This document shows, in pieces, positions 4,557-11,563 of a stretch of 14,312 nucleotides of DNA. The position numbers and the translations under genes were made by a program. The notes beneath the pieces were generated by a model. The model did no database searches, had not been told where the DNA came from, and saw only the letters and a program-made list of their open reading frames with translations. The stretch spans positions 1 through 14,312 of the forward strand of contig JAZRVU010000071.1 in NCBI GenBank assembly GCA_045599305.1, in the 5' to 3' direction. The DNA is from SIG588 sp045599305 (lineage in GTDB: Bacteria; Bacillota; Clostridia; Oscillospirales; Acutalibacteraceae). How positions within the stretch are numbered: the stretch's first letter is position 1; each line of letters opens with the position of its first letter.

Positions 4557-7430
4557 ATGGAAACGAACCGATCCAAAACATATTCTCTTTCCGGCATTTT
4601 TAAGATCATCAGCGATCCGGAGAACAACGGGGTGGCCCGCGGCTTTGCCGAAAAATTCCCGGACGACGGGAAAAGCATCGTCGTTCCCGGCCGGATGCCG
4701 TCGGAACGCATCAGTTACGACTATTCCTACTCCTCGGTGTTCCCGGATTATCACGGATTCGTGTGGTATTACAAGACGTTTGACGGCGTTTTGGTGGCCG
4801 AGGGGGAGCATTGCCTCCTGGAATTCGAGCGCGTCGGGTATCTGGCGGACGTCTGGCTCAACGGAAAGCACCTCGGTTCGCATCGCCACCACGAGGAGGC
4901 TTTTTCCTACGACATCACCGACTGCATGAAAGCCGACGGCGAAAACCTTTTGGCCGTGCGCGTTTTCGAGCCGATGCGGGACAGAGATCCCATCGAGGGC
5001 ATCCTGCTGCGCGACATCCCGAACGGCTCGCTTGCCAATCATGAGGGGGAGGGCACGCCGTCAAACGTCATCGGCGGCATCACCGGCGAGGTGCGGCTGA
5101 AGATCGTCCCGGATCTCTTCGTCACCGACCAGTGGATCTGTGCCGATGCGAAGACCGGCCACGTGAAGGTGACGGTCTCGCTCGAAAACGCCGGCCCCTG
5201 TGCGCAGGACGAGACGGTCTCTCTGCTGATCTCTGAAATGAAGACCGGGCTGCCCGTCTGCGAGGTCAGCCGCCGGGTGACGGTGCCGGCCGGAGAGAGC
5301 GAAACCGTTCTGGAATGTGACGTGGAAGGCTTCAAGCTCTGGGAGCTCCAAAACCCCTTCCTGTATCTCTCCCAGGTGCGCGTCGGCACATTCTCGCAGG
5401 TGGCGCGGTTCGGCTTCCGGGAGATCCGCCTTGAAAACGGCTTTTTCACCCTGAACGGCAGACGGTTTCTCCTCAAATGCGCCCACGGCACGTTCAGCGC
5501 GAGCAACTGCACCGCCATGAAAGCGCTCGGCTTCAATGCTTTCCGCTCCATCCACCGGACGATGGACCGGGAAGTGATGGACCTGTGTGACGAACTCGGA
5601 TTTCTGATCATCGAATCCCCCATCACCTCCTGGGGGATGCGCGAGCATGAAAACACGCGATCCATGGTGCGCGATTACATGCGCAACATGGTCCGGATGC
5701 ACCGCAATCACCCGTCGGTGTGCGCCTATTATTTCTACAACGAGACCGACGACCGCCATCTCATTGAGATCGCGGAAGAACTGCTGCCGGAGATCCGGGC
5801 GCTGGATCCGCAGAACATCTTCCTGCTTTCGAGCGCGCGCTGGGACAATATGCCCGAGGTCAACAGCGCCTCCAACCCCGGCTCGGTCACCTTTGACGTT
5901 CCTCTCGGCGGCGAGGGGACTACGGGAGTCGCGGACAACTGGCTGGACGGATACCACGGCTACGGTCTTACCTCCGCGCCCATGGGCGACATCCACGCCT
6001 ATGCGGCGTATCCGCTGGACGGGCCGACGAGGAACTGGTTCCGGACGGTCGGCACACAGACCCGTCCCGTTTTCATCTCCGAAAGCGGTATCGGTTCGCA
6101 GGTCAACCCGGTGAGCTGGACGCTGCAGGCCGAAGCGCTGGCGCCGCTGCGCCCCGGCTTCCCGGAAAATTGCCCGTTCCCCGAACAAAAAGCCGCCTGG
6201 GTCCTCGGCTTGCCGCCGCGAGCCCTGTGGGAAGAGACCGAAGCATTTTTGGATTTTTACGGTCTGCGCGAGCTGTATCCGTTCGCCGATCTGCTCTGTG
6301 CGGAGGGTGACCGGCTCAACGGCAGACAGAGAGAGCAGATGTTTGACCTCATGCGTGCCAACAGCCACCTCTGCGGCTTCAGTCTGACAAGCTTCGGCGG
6401 CGGGAACGAGGGTATGTGCGAGGGGACGGCTCTGGGCAACGGCATCGTGAAGGAGAGCGTCGCCCATGCAGTGCAGCACGGGCTTGCACCGCTTCGCTTC
6501 TCGCTGTTCGCCACCGACAGGATCGTCTACGCCGACCGCGAGACCGAACTGGAGGCCGTTCTTTGCAACGAGGACCGGCTGCCGGCCGGCCGGTATCCGA
6601 TGCTGCTTTGCGTGGACGGCGGCACGCCCACGCACATCGTCAAAACATGGACGACCGAGGCGGCGTATCCGAGCGAGGGGCCCGGCGGATTTCCTCCGCT
6701 GGCCGCCACCGTTTTCAAAGACACGGTCGTGCTGGAAGAGGGCGAATATGTCTTCCGTGCCCGCTTGACGCAGGGGGATATGCCCTGCGGCGGCGATCTG
6801 AAGATCCGGGCGGTCAAAATCCGTGACGAAGCCGTTCGGGGGAAGACGATCTGCGGCATCGGTCTGGCCGATGCGACGGTCGCCTTTTTGGAGAAACACG
6901 GCGTGTGTGTCCTTCCGGCCGAAGCGGCAAAAACCGTCGGCGTTTTGCTGGTGGGCGCGAGCCTGAAAGAGGAAAACGGCGAATGGGAACAGGTGCTCGG
7001 CCCGGTGAACGAGGGCGCGACGGTGATCTTTGCCGACGAGCGGCTTTTCCGCACCGATCCCGATCGGGTAAAGGAGATCGCCGGCGAGAACGCCAAAGAG
7101 ACGGTCTATAATGACTGGCTGTATCACAACGACACCATTCACGTCGGCCATCCCGTGTTTGCGGACATGACGCCGGCCGGCTTCTGCGATCTGGAGAGTT
7201 ACGGCCCCACATACCCGACCGCGATGTTCGAGTCGACCGTGAAACCGGCCAAAACGGGCAGCGTGTCGTTTCGCATCAGCGGCAATTTTACGTCGGGCGT
7301 GAACTTCGGCGAATTCGCCGTCGGAAAGGGCAGAGCCATTCTCAACGCGTTTCAGATTTGTGATAATCTCGAAAAGCACCCCTTTGCGGACAGGATGCTC
7401 CTGAACATCGTGGAGGTATACGGAGCGTGA
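4557..7430 (+). CDS. Cytoplasmic GH2-type glycoside hydrolase
   Basis: The protein has 957 residues and no signal peptide. Order of parts: sugar-binding jelly-roll (about 65-185, with VWLNGKHLGSHRHHEEAFSY), Ig-like sandwich (about 187-290), TIM barrel (about 290-590), a second Ig-like region (about 640-755), and a C-terminal alpha/beta domain (about 760-957) resembling GATase-like or trimerisation domains of some GH2/GH42 enzymes. Catalytic candidates are the acid/base E396 in YFYNETDD (the Asn-Glu pair typical of clan GH-A) and the nucleophile E509 in FISESG. MDLCDELGFLIIESP fits the GH2 barrel signature. The enzyme likely cleaves a beta-linked sugar (galactoside, glucuronide or similar) after uptake; the substrate cannot be read. 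The ribosome binding site AAGGAA (4541-4546) is 10 bases from the ATG. No transporter or sugar regulator is adjacent. Codon choice looks somewhat more relaxed than in neighbours, which might hint at transfer. Confidence 0.83.
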   Translation: METNRSKTYSLSGIFKIISDPENNGVARGFAEKFPDDGKSIVVPGRMPSERISYDYSYSSVFPDYHGFVWYYKTFDGVLVAEGEHCLLEFERVGYLADVWLNGKHLGSHRHHEEAFSYDITDCMKADGENLLAVRVFEPMRDRDPIEGILLRDIPNGSLANHEGEGTPSNVIGGITGEVRLKIVPDLFVTDQWICADAKTGHVKVTVSLENAGPCAQDETVSLLISEMKTGLPVCEVSRRVTVPAGESETVLECDVEGFKLWELQNPFLYLSQVRVGTFSQVARFGFREIRLENGFFTLNGRRFLLKCAHGTFSASNCTAMKALGFNAFRSIHRTMDREVMDLCDELGFLIIESPITSWGMREHENTRSMVRDYMRNMVRMHRNHPSVCAYYFYNETDDRHLIEIAEELLPEIRALDPQNIFLLSSARWDNMPEVNSASNPGSVTFDVPLGGEGTTGVADNWLDGYHGYGLTSAPMGDIHAYAAYPLDGPTRNWFRTVGTQTRPVFISESGIGSQVNPVSWTLQAEALAPLRPGFPENCPFPEQKAAWVLGLPPRALWEETEAFLDFYGLRELYPFADLLCAEGDRLNGRQREQMFDLMRANSHLCGFSLTSFGGGNEGMCEGTALGNGIVKESVAHAVQHGLAPLRFSLFATDRIVYADRETELEAVLCNEDRLPAGRYPMLLCVDGGTPTHIVKTWTTEAAYPSEGPGGFPPLAATVFKDTVVLEEGEYVFRARLTQGDMPCGGDLKIRAVKIRDEAVRGKTICGIGLADATVAFLEKHGVCVLPAEAAKTVGVLLVGASLKEENGEWEQVLGPVNEGATVIFADERLFRTDPDRVKEIAGENAKETVYNDWLYHNDTIHVGHPVFADMTPAGFCDLESYGPTYPTAMFESTVKPAKTGSVSFRISGNFTSGVNFGEFAVGKGRAILNAFQICDNLEKHPFADRMLLNIVEVYGA

Positions 7431-7485
7431 TTTTTACGCAAGCTTTATACAATCAGTAAAATCTATAACACAGGAGGACGAGAGT

Positions 7486-8487
7486 ATGAGCAAAAAGATC
7501 GTACCCGGCACCGGCGGGGAGCGGTATATCCCCTATGCCGAGCGTACCGGCAACGAATCGGTCGTCTATTTCACCCGCGACCTTTCCGCAAAGGGGCTGC
7601 AGAAGCTGTATGCCCGCATCAGTGCGGGGCTGACGGGCAAGGTGGCGGTGAAACTGCACACCGGCGAGAAAAACGGCCCCAACATCATTCCCCGCCCGTG
7701 GGTGAAAGCGCTGATGGAGGGCATCGACAATGCCGCCATCGTGGAGACCAACACCTATTACGAGGGCGACCGCTACACCACCGCGCAGCACCGCGAAACG
7801 CTGCAGGTGAACGGCTGGACCTTCTGCCCGGTGGATATTCTGGACGAAGACGGCACCGCCATGCTGCCGGTGAGCGGCGGCAAGTGGTTTTCCGAAATGT
7901 CGGTGGGCAAAAACCTGCTCAACTACGACTCCCTGCTGGCGCTCACCCATTTCAAAGGGCACACGCAGGGCGGCTTCGGCGGCTCCAACAAAAATCTCGG
8001 CATCGGCTGTGCCGATGGCCGTGTCGGCAAGGCCATGATCCACACCACCCCCGGCTCGGCGGATATGTGGGATATCAGAACCGAGGAATTCATGGAGCGG
8101 ATGACCGAATCCGCCAAAGCCACGGTGGATCATTTCGGCAGGCACATCGCTTTCCTCAACGTGCTGCGCAATATGTCCGTCTCCTGCGATTGCGAGGGCT
8201 GCGCCGCCATGCCGGTCGTCACCCCCGATATCGGCATGGTCGCGTCGCTCGATATCCTGGCGGCCGATCAGGCCTCGATCGACCTGGTCTATGCGCTGGA
8301 GGCGGCCGACCACGCCGATCTGGTGGAGCGCATCCAGAGCCGTCACGGCCACCGCCAGCTTTCCTACATGAAGGAGTTGGGGATGGGCAACGACCGCTAT
8401 GTGCTCATCGACATCGACAACGGCGATGTCCGCATCGACGCCAAAGAAGCGGTGGCGGACGTCGTGCCGTTCACGCTGGAGCTGTGA
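7486..8487 (+). CDS. DUF362 domain protein, compact form without ferredoxin insert
   Basis: The 333-residue protein follows a strong ribosome binding site (AGGAGG, 7472-7477). DUF362 marks: VAVKLHTGEKNGPN, IVETNTYYEGDR, THFKGHTQGGFGGSNKNLGI, GCADGRVGKAMIHT and a closing TPDIGMVASLDILAADQASI segment. Many DUF362 proteins carry two 4Fe-4S ferredoxin motifs in an insert after the HT region. Here that place (about 190-230) is a short helical linker without cysteines. Cysteines C234, C236 and C239 (SCDCEGC) remain, too few for two clusters. No signal peptide or membrane segment is seen. The function of the family is not established; redox or iron-sulfur roles are guesses. No clear promoter lies in the 55-base gap after the GH2 gene, so partial co-transcription is possible. 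A strong terminator follows. Confidence 0.82.
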   Translation: MSKKIVPGTGGERYIPYAERTGNESVVYFTRDLSAKGLQKLYARISAGLTGKVAVKLHTGEKNGPNIIPRPWVKALMEGIDNAAIVETNTYYEGDRYTTAQHRETLQVNGWTFCPVDILDEDGTAMLPVSGGKWFSEMSVGKNLLNYDSLLALTHFKGHTQGGFGGSNKNLGIGCADGRVGKAMIHTTPGSADMWDIRTEEFMERMTESAKATVDHFGRHIAFLNVLRNMSVSCDCEGCAAMPVVTPDIGMVASLDILAADQASIDLVYALEAADHADLVERIQSRHGHRQLSYMKELGMGNDRYVLIDIDNGDVRIDAKEAVADVVPFTLEL

Positions 8488-8513
8488 CAGCGAAAAATTT
8501 TCACGGCATAATG

Positions 8514-8543
8514 AAAGAGCATGGCATCTGCCATGCTCTTTTT
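8514..8543 (+). terminator. Intrinsic terminator after the DUF362 gene
   Basis: AAAGAGCATGGCA (8514-8526) pairs perfectly with TGCCATGCTCTTT (8529-8541). The innermost pairs must open to form the loop. TTTTT (8539-8543) follows. Confidence 0.9.
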
Positions 8544-8556
8544 GCTTGGTTAAACG

Positions 8557-8595
8557 AAAACCCCGCTTTTGTCTATCTGACAAAAGCGGGGTTTT
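8557..8595. terminator. Bidirectional intrinsic terminator between DUF362 and the tRNA cluster
   Basis: AAAACCCCGCTTTTGTC (8557-8573) pairs perfectly with GACAAAAGCGGGGTTTT (8579-8595) around TATCT. T-rich bases follow on both strands (TTTTCTTT on plus; TTTTCGTTT on minus). It backs up the DUF362 terminator and ends the minus-strand tRNA transcript 4 bases beyond tRNA-Val. Confidence 0.92.
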
Positions 8596-8598
8596 CTT

Positions 8599-8675
8599 TG
8601 GTGCGCGTAAACGGACTCGAACCGCTGACCTCCTGCGTGTGAAGCAGGCGCTCTAACCAGCTGAGCTATACGCGC
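8599..8675 (-). tRNA. tRNA-Val (anticodon CAC)
   Basis: Full 77-base cloverleaf including encoded CCA (8601-8599). The acceptor GCGCGTA pairs with TACGCGC. The D-arm is GCTC/GAGC. The anticodon arm is CCTGC-TTCACAC-GCAGG with CAC at positions 34-36. The T-arm contains TTCGAGT. It is last of three minus-strand tRNAs, 3 bases after tRNA-Glu. Confidence 0.95.
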
Positions 8676-8678
8676 GTA

Positions 8679-8753
8679 TGGTGACCCGGACGAGAATCGA
8701 ACTCGTGTTACCGCCGTGAAAGGGCGGTGTCTTAGCCGCTTGACCACCGGGCC
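8679..8753 (-). tRNA. tRNA-Glu (anticodon TTC)
   Basis: 75 bases including encoded CCA. The acceptor GGCCCGG pairs with CCGGGTC with one G-T wobble. The anticodon arm is CCGCC-CTTTCAC-GGCGG with TTC at 34-36. The T-arm is ACGAG-TTCGATT-CTCGT. It is the middle gene of the cluster. Confidence 0.96.
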
Positions 8754-8756
8754 AAA

Positions 8757-8780
8757 ACGCCCTCCCGAACGGGACGGCGT
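8757..8780 (-). promoter_or_regulatory. Terminator-like hairpin in the tRNA-Met/tRNA-Glu spacer
   Basis: ACGCCCTCCCG (8757-8767) and CGGGACGGCGT (8770-8780) pair with a single C-C mismatch. On the minus strand the stem is followed by TTTT just before tRNA-Glu. It could be a partial terminator (attenuator) or a processing site; both are inference. It overlaps the last base of the tRNA-Met CCA. Confidence 0.45.
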
Positions 8781-8856
8781 GGTAGCGGCAATTGGAGTCG
8801 AACCAATGACACTGCGGGTATGAACCGCATGCTCTAGCCAACTGAGCTATGCCGCC
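8780..8856 (-). tRNA. tRNA-Met (anticodon CAT, elongator type)
   Basis: 77 bases including encoded CCA. The acceptor GGCGGCA pairs with TGCCGCT (G1-T72 wobble, as in the Bacillus elongator). The anticodon arm is TGCGG-TTCATAC-CCGCA with CAT at 34-36. The C1-A72 mismatch and GGG/CCC anticodon stem of the initiator are absent. It is first in the cluster. Confidence 0.93.
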
Positions 8857-8887
8857 GGGTATGCGCCCTCAACAGAGCGCATGGGTT

Positions 8888-8916
8888 ATTATATCCTATC
8901 TTTTGGGATTTGTCAA
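8888..8916 (-). promoter_or_regulatory. Consensus promoter of the tRNA cluster
   Basis: On the minus strand TTGACA (8916-8911) and TATAAT (8893-8888) are separated by 17 bases, a perfect consensus match as expected for stable RNA genes. ATGCGC (8861-8866) and GCGCAT (8877-8882) form a small hairpin at the very start of the predicted transcript. Confidence 0.92.
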
Positions 8917-8918
8917 CT

Positions 8919-8956
8919 GCTTTTTTCGGAAAATTTTGAAACTTTCCCGAAAAAGC
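8919..8956 (-). terminator. Weak A/T-rich hairpin after rnfB
   Basis: GCTTTTTTCGG (8919-8929) and CCGAAAAAGC (8947-8956) pair with one bulged T. No T-run follows the stem on the minus strand, and the tRNA -35 box begins within 3 bases. It may end the rnf transcript only partly. Confidence 0.35.
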
Positions 8957-8959
8957 GGC

Positions 8960-9739
8960 TCAATGCACGATGGCGCCCACCGGGCAGGCCTCGGCGCAGG
9001 CGCCGCAGCCGGCGCAGAGCGCGGGGTCGATCTCGGCCAGCGCGCCGTTCAGCTTCACGGCGCCGGCGGGGCAGGTCTTCACGCACTTGCCGCAGCCGAT
9101 ACAGCCGCTCTGGCACACGCGGCGCACCGCGGCACCCTTTTCGGGACTGTGGCAGGCGACGGTGAGCGCGCCCGGGCGGGTCAGCGTCAGCAGACCCTTG
9201 GGACAGGTGGCCACGCAGGTGCCGCAGCCCTTGCAGACCTCCGGAATGACGCGCGCCAGCCCGTTTTCCACCACGATGCCGTCGAACCGGCAGGCGGCCG
9301 CGCAGTCGCCGAAGCCCAGACAGCCGTATCCACAGCCCTTGGCGCCGCCGGAAAGACGGGCGGCCTCGGCGCAGGTGTGCACGTTTTTATAGTCCGCCAG
9401 CGTGGCGGCCTTTTCGGCGCAGCCGCCGCAGCGCACCACCGCGACCTTGGGCTCCAGCGTCACCTCGCCGCCCAGCACGTCCGCGATCACGCGGGCGACC
9501 GCTTCGCCGCCCGGCGCGCACAGGCCGGCTTCCGCCTTGCCCTCTGACAGCGCGGCGGCATAGGCATCGCAGCCGGAAAAGCCGCAGCCGCCGCAGTTCG
9601 CGCCGGGGAGCGCCTCGCGGATCTTCTCCGCTTTTTCATTCACCGGCACCGCCAGCAACACCGAGGCCACCGCCAGCACCAGACCGGCCAGCAACCCCAC
9701 GCCGCCCACGATCAGCACGGCCAAAAGGATCGGATTCAT
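8960..9739 (-). CDS. rnfB: RnfB, ferredoxin-type subunit of the Rnf complex
   Basis: The 259-residue protein accepts electrons from reduced ferredoxin and passes them into the Rnf complex. Residues about 5-30 form the N-terminal membrane anchor. An N-terminal 4Fe-4S domain uses C49, C52, C57 and C74. Then come several Cys groups: C104/C107, C136/C140/C146/C150, C169/C172/C175/C179, C209/C213/C216/C219/C223 and C242/C245/C248/C252. This is more than the two ferredoxin motifs of proteobacterial RnfB and matches the cluster-rich clostridial form. The ATG at 9739 has an AAGGAGG site 9 bases upstream. It is last in the operon, 17 bases after rnfA. Confidence 0.95.
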   Translation of the reverse strand: MNPILLAVLIVGGVGLLAGLVLAVASVLLAVPVNEKAEKIREALPGANCGGCGFSGCDAYAAALSEGKAEAGLCAPGGEAVARVIADVLGGEVTLEPKVAVVRCGGCAEKAATLADYKNVHTCAEAARLSGGAKGCGYGCLGFGDCAAACRFDGIVVENGLARVIPEVCKGCGTCVATCPKGLLTLTRPGALTVACHSPEKGAAVRRVCQSGCIGCGKCVKTCPAGAVKLNGALAEIDPALCAGCGACAEACPVGAIVH

Positions 9740-9756
9740 GTGTCAACCCCTCCTTA

Positions 9757-10347
9757 TCAAAGACCGAACAGTCCCTGGAAGCCCAGGAACGAAACGGAAA
9801 CGAGCGATGCCGACACCAGCGTGATCGGCAGGCCCTTGAGGCTTTCGGGGATGGGGGCGGTCTCCAGCCGCTCCCGCACACCGGCGAACAGCACCATCGC
9901 CAGCAGGAAGCCCGCGCCGCTGGCGAAGGCGTTCACCATGGCCTGCCAGAAGGCGTAGCCGCTGTCGATGTTCAGGATGGTGACGCCCAGCACCGCGCAG
10001 TTGGTGGTGATGAGGGGCAGATAGATGCCCAGCGCGTTGTAAAGCGGCTTGATGAACCGCTTGAGCACCAGTTCGACCAGCTGCACCAGCGCGGCGATGA
10101 CCAGAATGAACACGATGGTCTCAAGATAGGCGAGATCATTGGGCCCGAGCAGGAAGTGGAAGATCGGCCAGGTGGCGGCGGTGGCCATCATCATGACGAA
10201 AATGACAGCGACCGACATACCCACCGCGGGCCCCACCTTTTTGGAGACGCCCAGGAAGGGGCAGATGCCCAAGAATTGAGAGAGCACATAGTTGTTGACC
10301 AGCAGGCCGCCGATCAGCAGTGCCAGAAACGAACCGCTCTGGAACAT
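9757..10347 (-). CDS. rnfA: RnfA, membrane subunit of the Rnf complex
   Basis: The 196-residue protein has six predicted membrane helices. Typical RnfA segments are LVNNYVLSQFLGICPFLGVSK and ALGIYLPLITTNCAVLG. C29 and C117 are the conserved cysteines which, with their counterparts in RnfE, hold a 2Fe-2S cluster inside the membrane in related Rnf/Nqr complexes. I chose the ATG at 10347, 10 bases after AAGGAGG. A GTG at 10353, two codons upstream, overlaps the rnfE stop as GTGA and is a real alternative. Confidence 0.95.
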   Translation of the reverse strand: MFQSGSFLALLIGGLLVNNYVLSQFLGICPFLGVSKKVGPAVGMSVAVIFVMMMATAATWPIFHFLLGPNDLAYLETIVFILVIAALVQLVELVLKRFIKPLYNALGIYLPLITTNCAVLGVTILNIDSGYAFWQAMVNAFASGAGFLLAMVLFAGVRERLETAPIPESLKGLPITLVSASLVSVSFLGFQGLFGL

Positions 10348-10349
10348 GA

Positions 10350-11033
10350 TCACTCGCCCTCCTTTTCACAGCTCACGCGCCCGCAGGAGGCGGCGTGAGG
10401 GCAGGCGGCGCAGCCGGTGGCGGTGCGCGGCTCAAAAGACGGGTCGTGCTTGACCGAGATCTTGTTGGTCAGCCAGATGAGCATACCGAACACGAAGAAA
10501 CCGCCCGCCGGCAGCACGAAGATGGTGATGGGCGGGAAGAGCCCGCCGTCCGGCCAGCCGAAGACGGTGCCGCTGCCCAGCAGTTCCCGGATGCCGCCCA
10601 TCAGCACCAGTGCGCCGGTGAAGCCGCAGCCCATACCCAGACCGTCCAGCGCCGAAAGCGCCACGGGGTTCTTGCTGGCGTAGGCCTCCGCACGGCCCAG
10701 GATGATGCAGTTGACCACGATCAGGGGCAGATAAATGCCCAGTGCGTCGTTCACGGCGGGCAGGAACGCCTGCACCAGCATCTGCACGATGGTGGTGAAC
10801 GCCGCGATGACGACGATGTAAGCGGGCAGGCGCACCTTGCCCGGGATGACCTTGCGCAGTGCCGAGATGGCGATGTTGGAGCAGACCAGCACGAAGGTGG
10901 CCGCCGCGCCCATGCCCAGCCCGTTAAAGGCGGCCGTGGTGACGGCCAGCGTGGGGCAGGTGCCCAGCACCAGACGCAGGGTGGGGTTTTCTTTCAGAAG
11001 GCCCTTGGTAAAGGACTCCGCGTACTTGTTCAT
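10350..11033 (-). CDS. rnfE: RnfE, membrane subunit of the Rnf complex, with Cys-rich tail
   Basis: The 227-residue protein is a six-helix homologue of RnfA. Marks: ENPTLRLVLGTCPTLAVTT (C26), LGIYLPLIVVNCIILGRAEA (C109) and GIRELLGSG. The true start is the ATG at 11033, with a GGGAGAGGAG binding site at the end of rnfG; the frame stays open upstream but only as a shadow of rnfG. The C-terminal tail after about residue 195 is soluble and contains C208, C211, C217 and C222, a possible metal or Fe-S site. The gap to rnfG is 5 bases, and the stop overlaps the rnfA start region. Confidence 0.95.
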   Translation of the reverse strand: MNKYAESFTKGLLKENPTLRLVLGTCPTLAVTTAAFNGLGMGAAATFVLVCSNIAISALRKVIPGKVRLPAYIVVIAAFTTIVQMLVQAFLPAVNDALGIYLPLIVVNCIILGRAEAYASKNPVALSALDGLGMGCGFTGALVLMGGIRELLGSGTVFGWPDGGLFPPITIFVLPAGGFFVFGMLIWLTNKISVKHDPSFEPRTATGCAACPHAASCGRVSCEKEGE

Positions 11034-11038
11034 ACCGA

Positions 11039-11563
11039 TCACTCCTCTCCCTTCAGCAGGCGGTAATAGCCGAGCGCCTTTTCGACGCCCTTTTTCACGC
11101 CCTTGGACGTTTTGGTGGCCTGCGACACGGTGTCCACCTCGCTGTCGGTACGGCCGACGAACGAAGCGAGCAGGCCGCCCTTGGTCACCTTGTCCACATA
11201 GCCGGCGGTCTCGCTTTCTTCCACCACCGCCACGCCGGTGATCTTGCCGTTCTGGTCGATGCCGGTCATCACCACCATGCCGGCGCTTTTGCCCGCCGAC
11301 TGGACGGTGAACACATAGCCGACACACTCGCCGGCCATGGCCTTGTGATAGGTGATGTCGCCGTCGGGTGTGGAGAGGGTCGCCTCTTCGAAGGAGTCGG
11401 CCGTGATGACGGTGCGGCGTGCCGCATCAGCCGCGGCGGCGTTATTGGCCGCGATGGTGTCGGCCGTCAGGGCGTTGGTGCCCGCCAGTGCCGCGGTGGC
11501 GATGGCGGCGATCAGCGTCAGTGCCACTACCGAGGTGACGACGCTTTTCCATGTGTTCTTCAT
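11039..11563 (-). CDS. rnfG: RnfG, FMN-binding subunit of the Rnf complex
   Basis: The 174-residue protein has an N-terminal membrane anchor (about 8-28) and an extracytoplasmic FMN-binding domain. The covalent flavin motif is present as DTVSQATKTS, with T150 as the expected FMN attachment residue. It fits the Dxx(S/T)xAT pattern recognised by ApbE, but Q148 replaces the usual Gly. The start overlaps the rnfD stop (ATGA), with AAGGAGG just upstream. It is slightly short for the family. Confidence 0.92.
   Translation of the reverse strand: MKNTWKSVVTSVVALTLIAAIATAALAGTNALTADTIAANNAAAADAARRTVITADSFEEATLSTPDGDITYHKAMAGECVGYVFTVQSAGKSAGMVVMTGIDQNGKITGVAVVEESETAGYVDKVTKGGLLASFVGRTDSEVDTVSQATKTSKGVKKGVEKALGYYRLLKGEE

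Noticed and set aside
4537..4929. ATG at 4537 with a 130-codon frame overlapping the GH2 start
   Set aside because: It is out of frame with GH2, Arg/Pro/Ser-rich, and has no binding site before it.
5061..7379. Open frame of about 770 codons antisense to the GH2 gene
   Set aside because: It mirrors the GH2 codon pattern, has no family motifs, and is rich in Arg/His/Ala/Gly as expected for antisense frames of GC-rich genes.
8599..8675. Reading the third tRNA as tRNA-Glu from the TTC in its anticodon loop
   Set aside because: With a 5-bp stem and 7-base loop, positions 34-36 are CAC; the TTC is offset by two bases.
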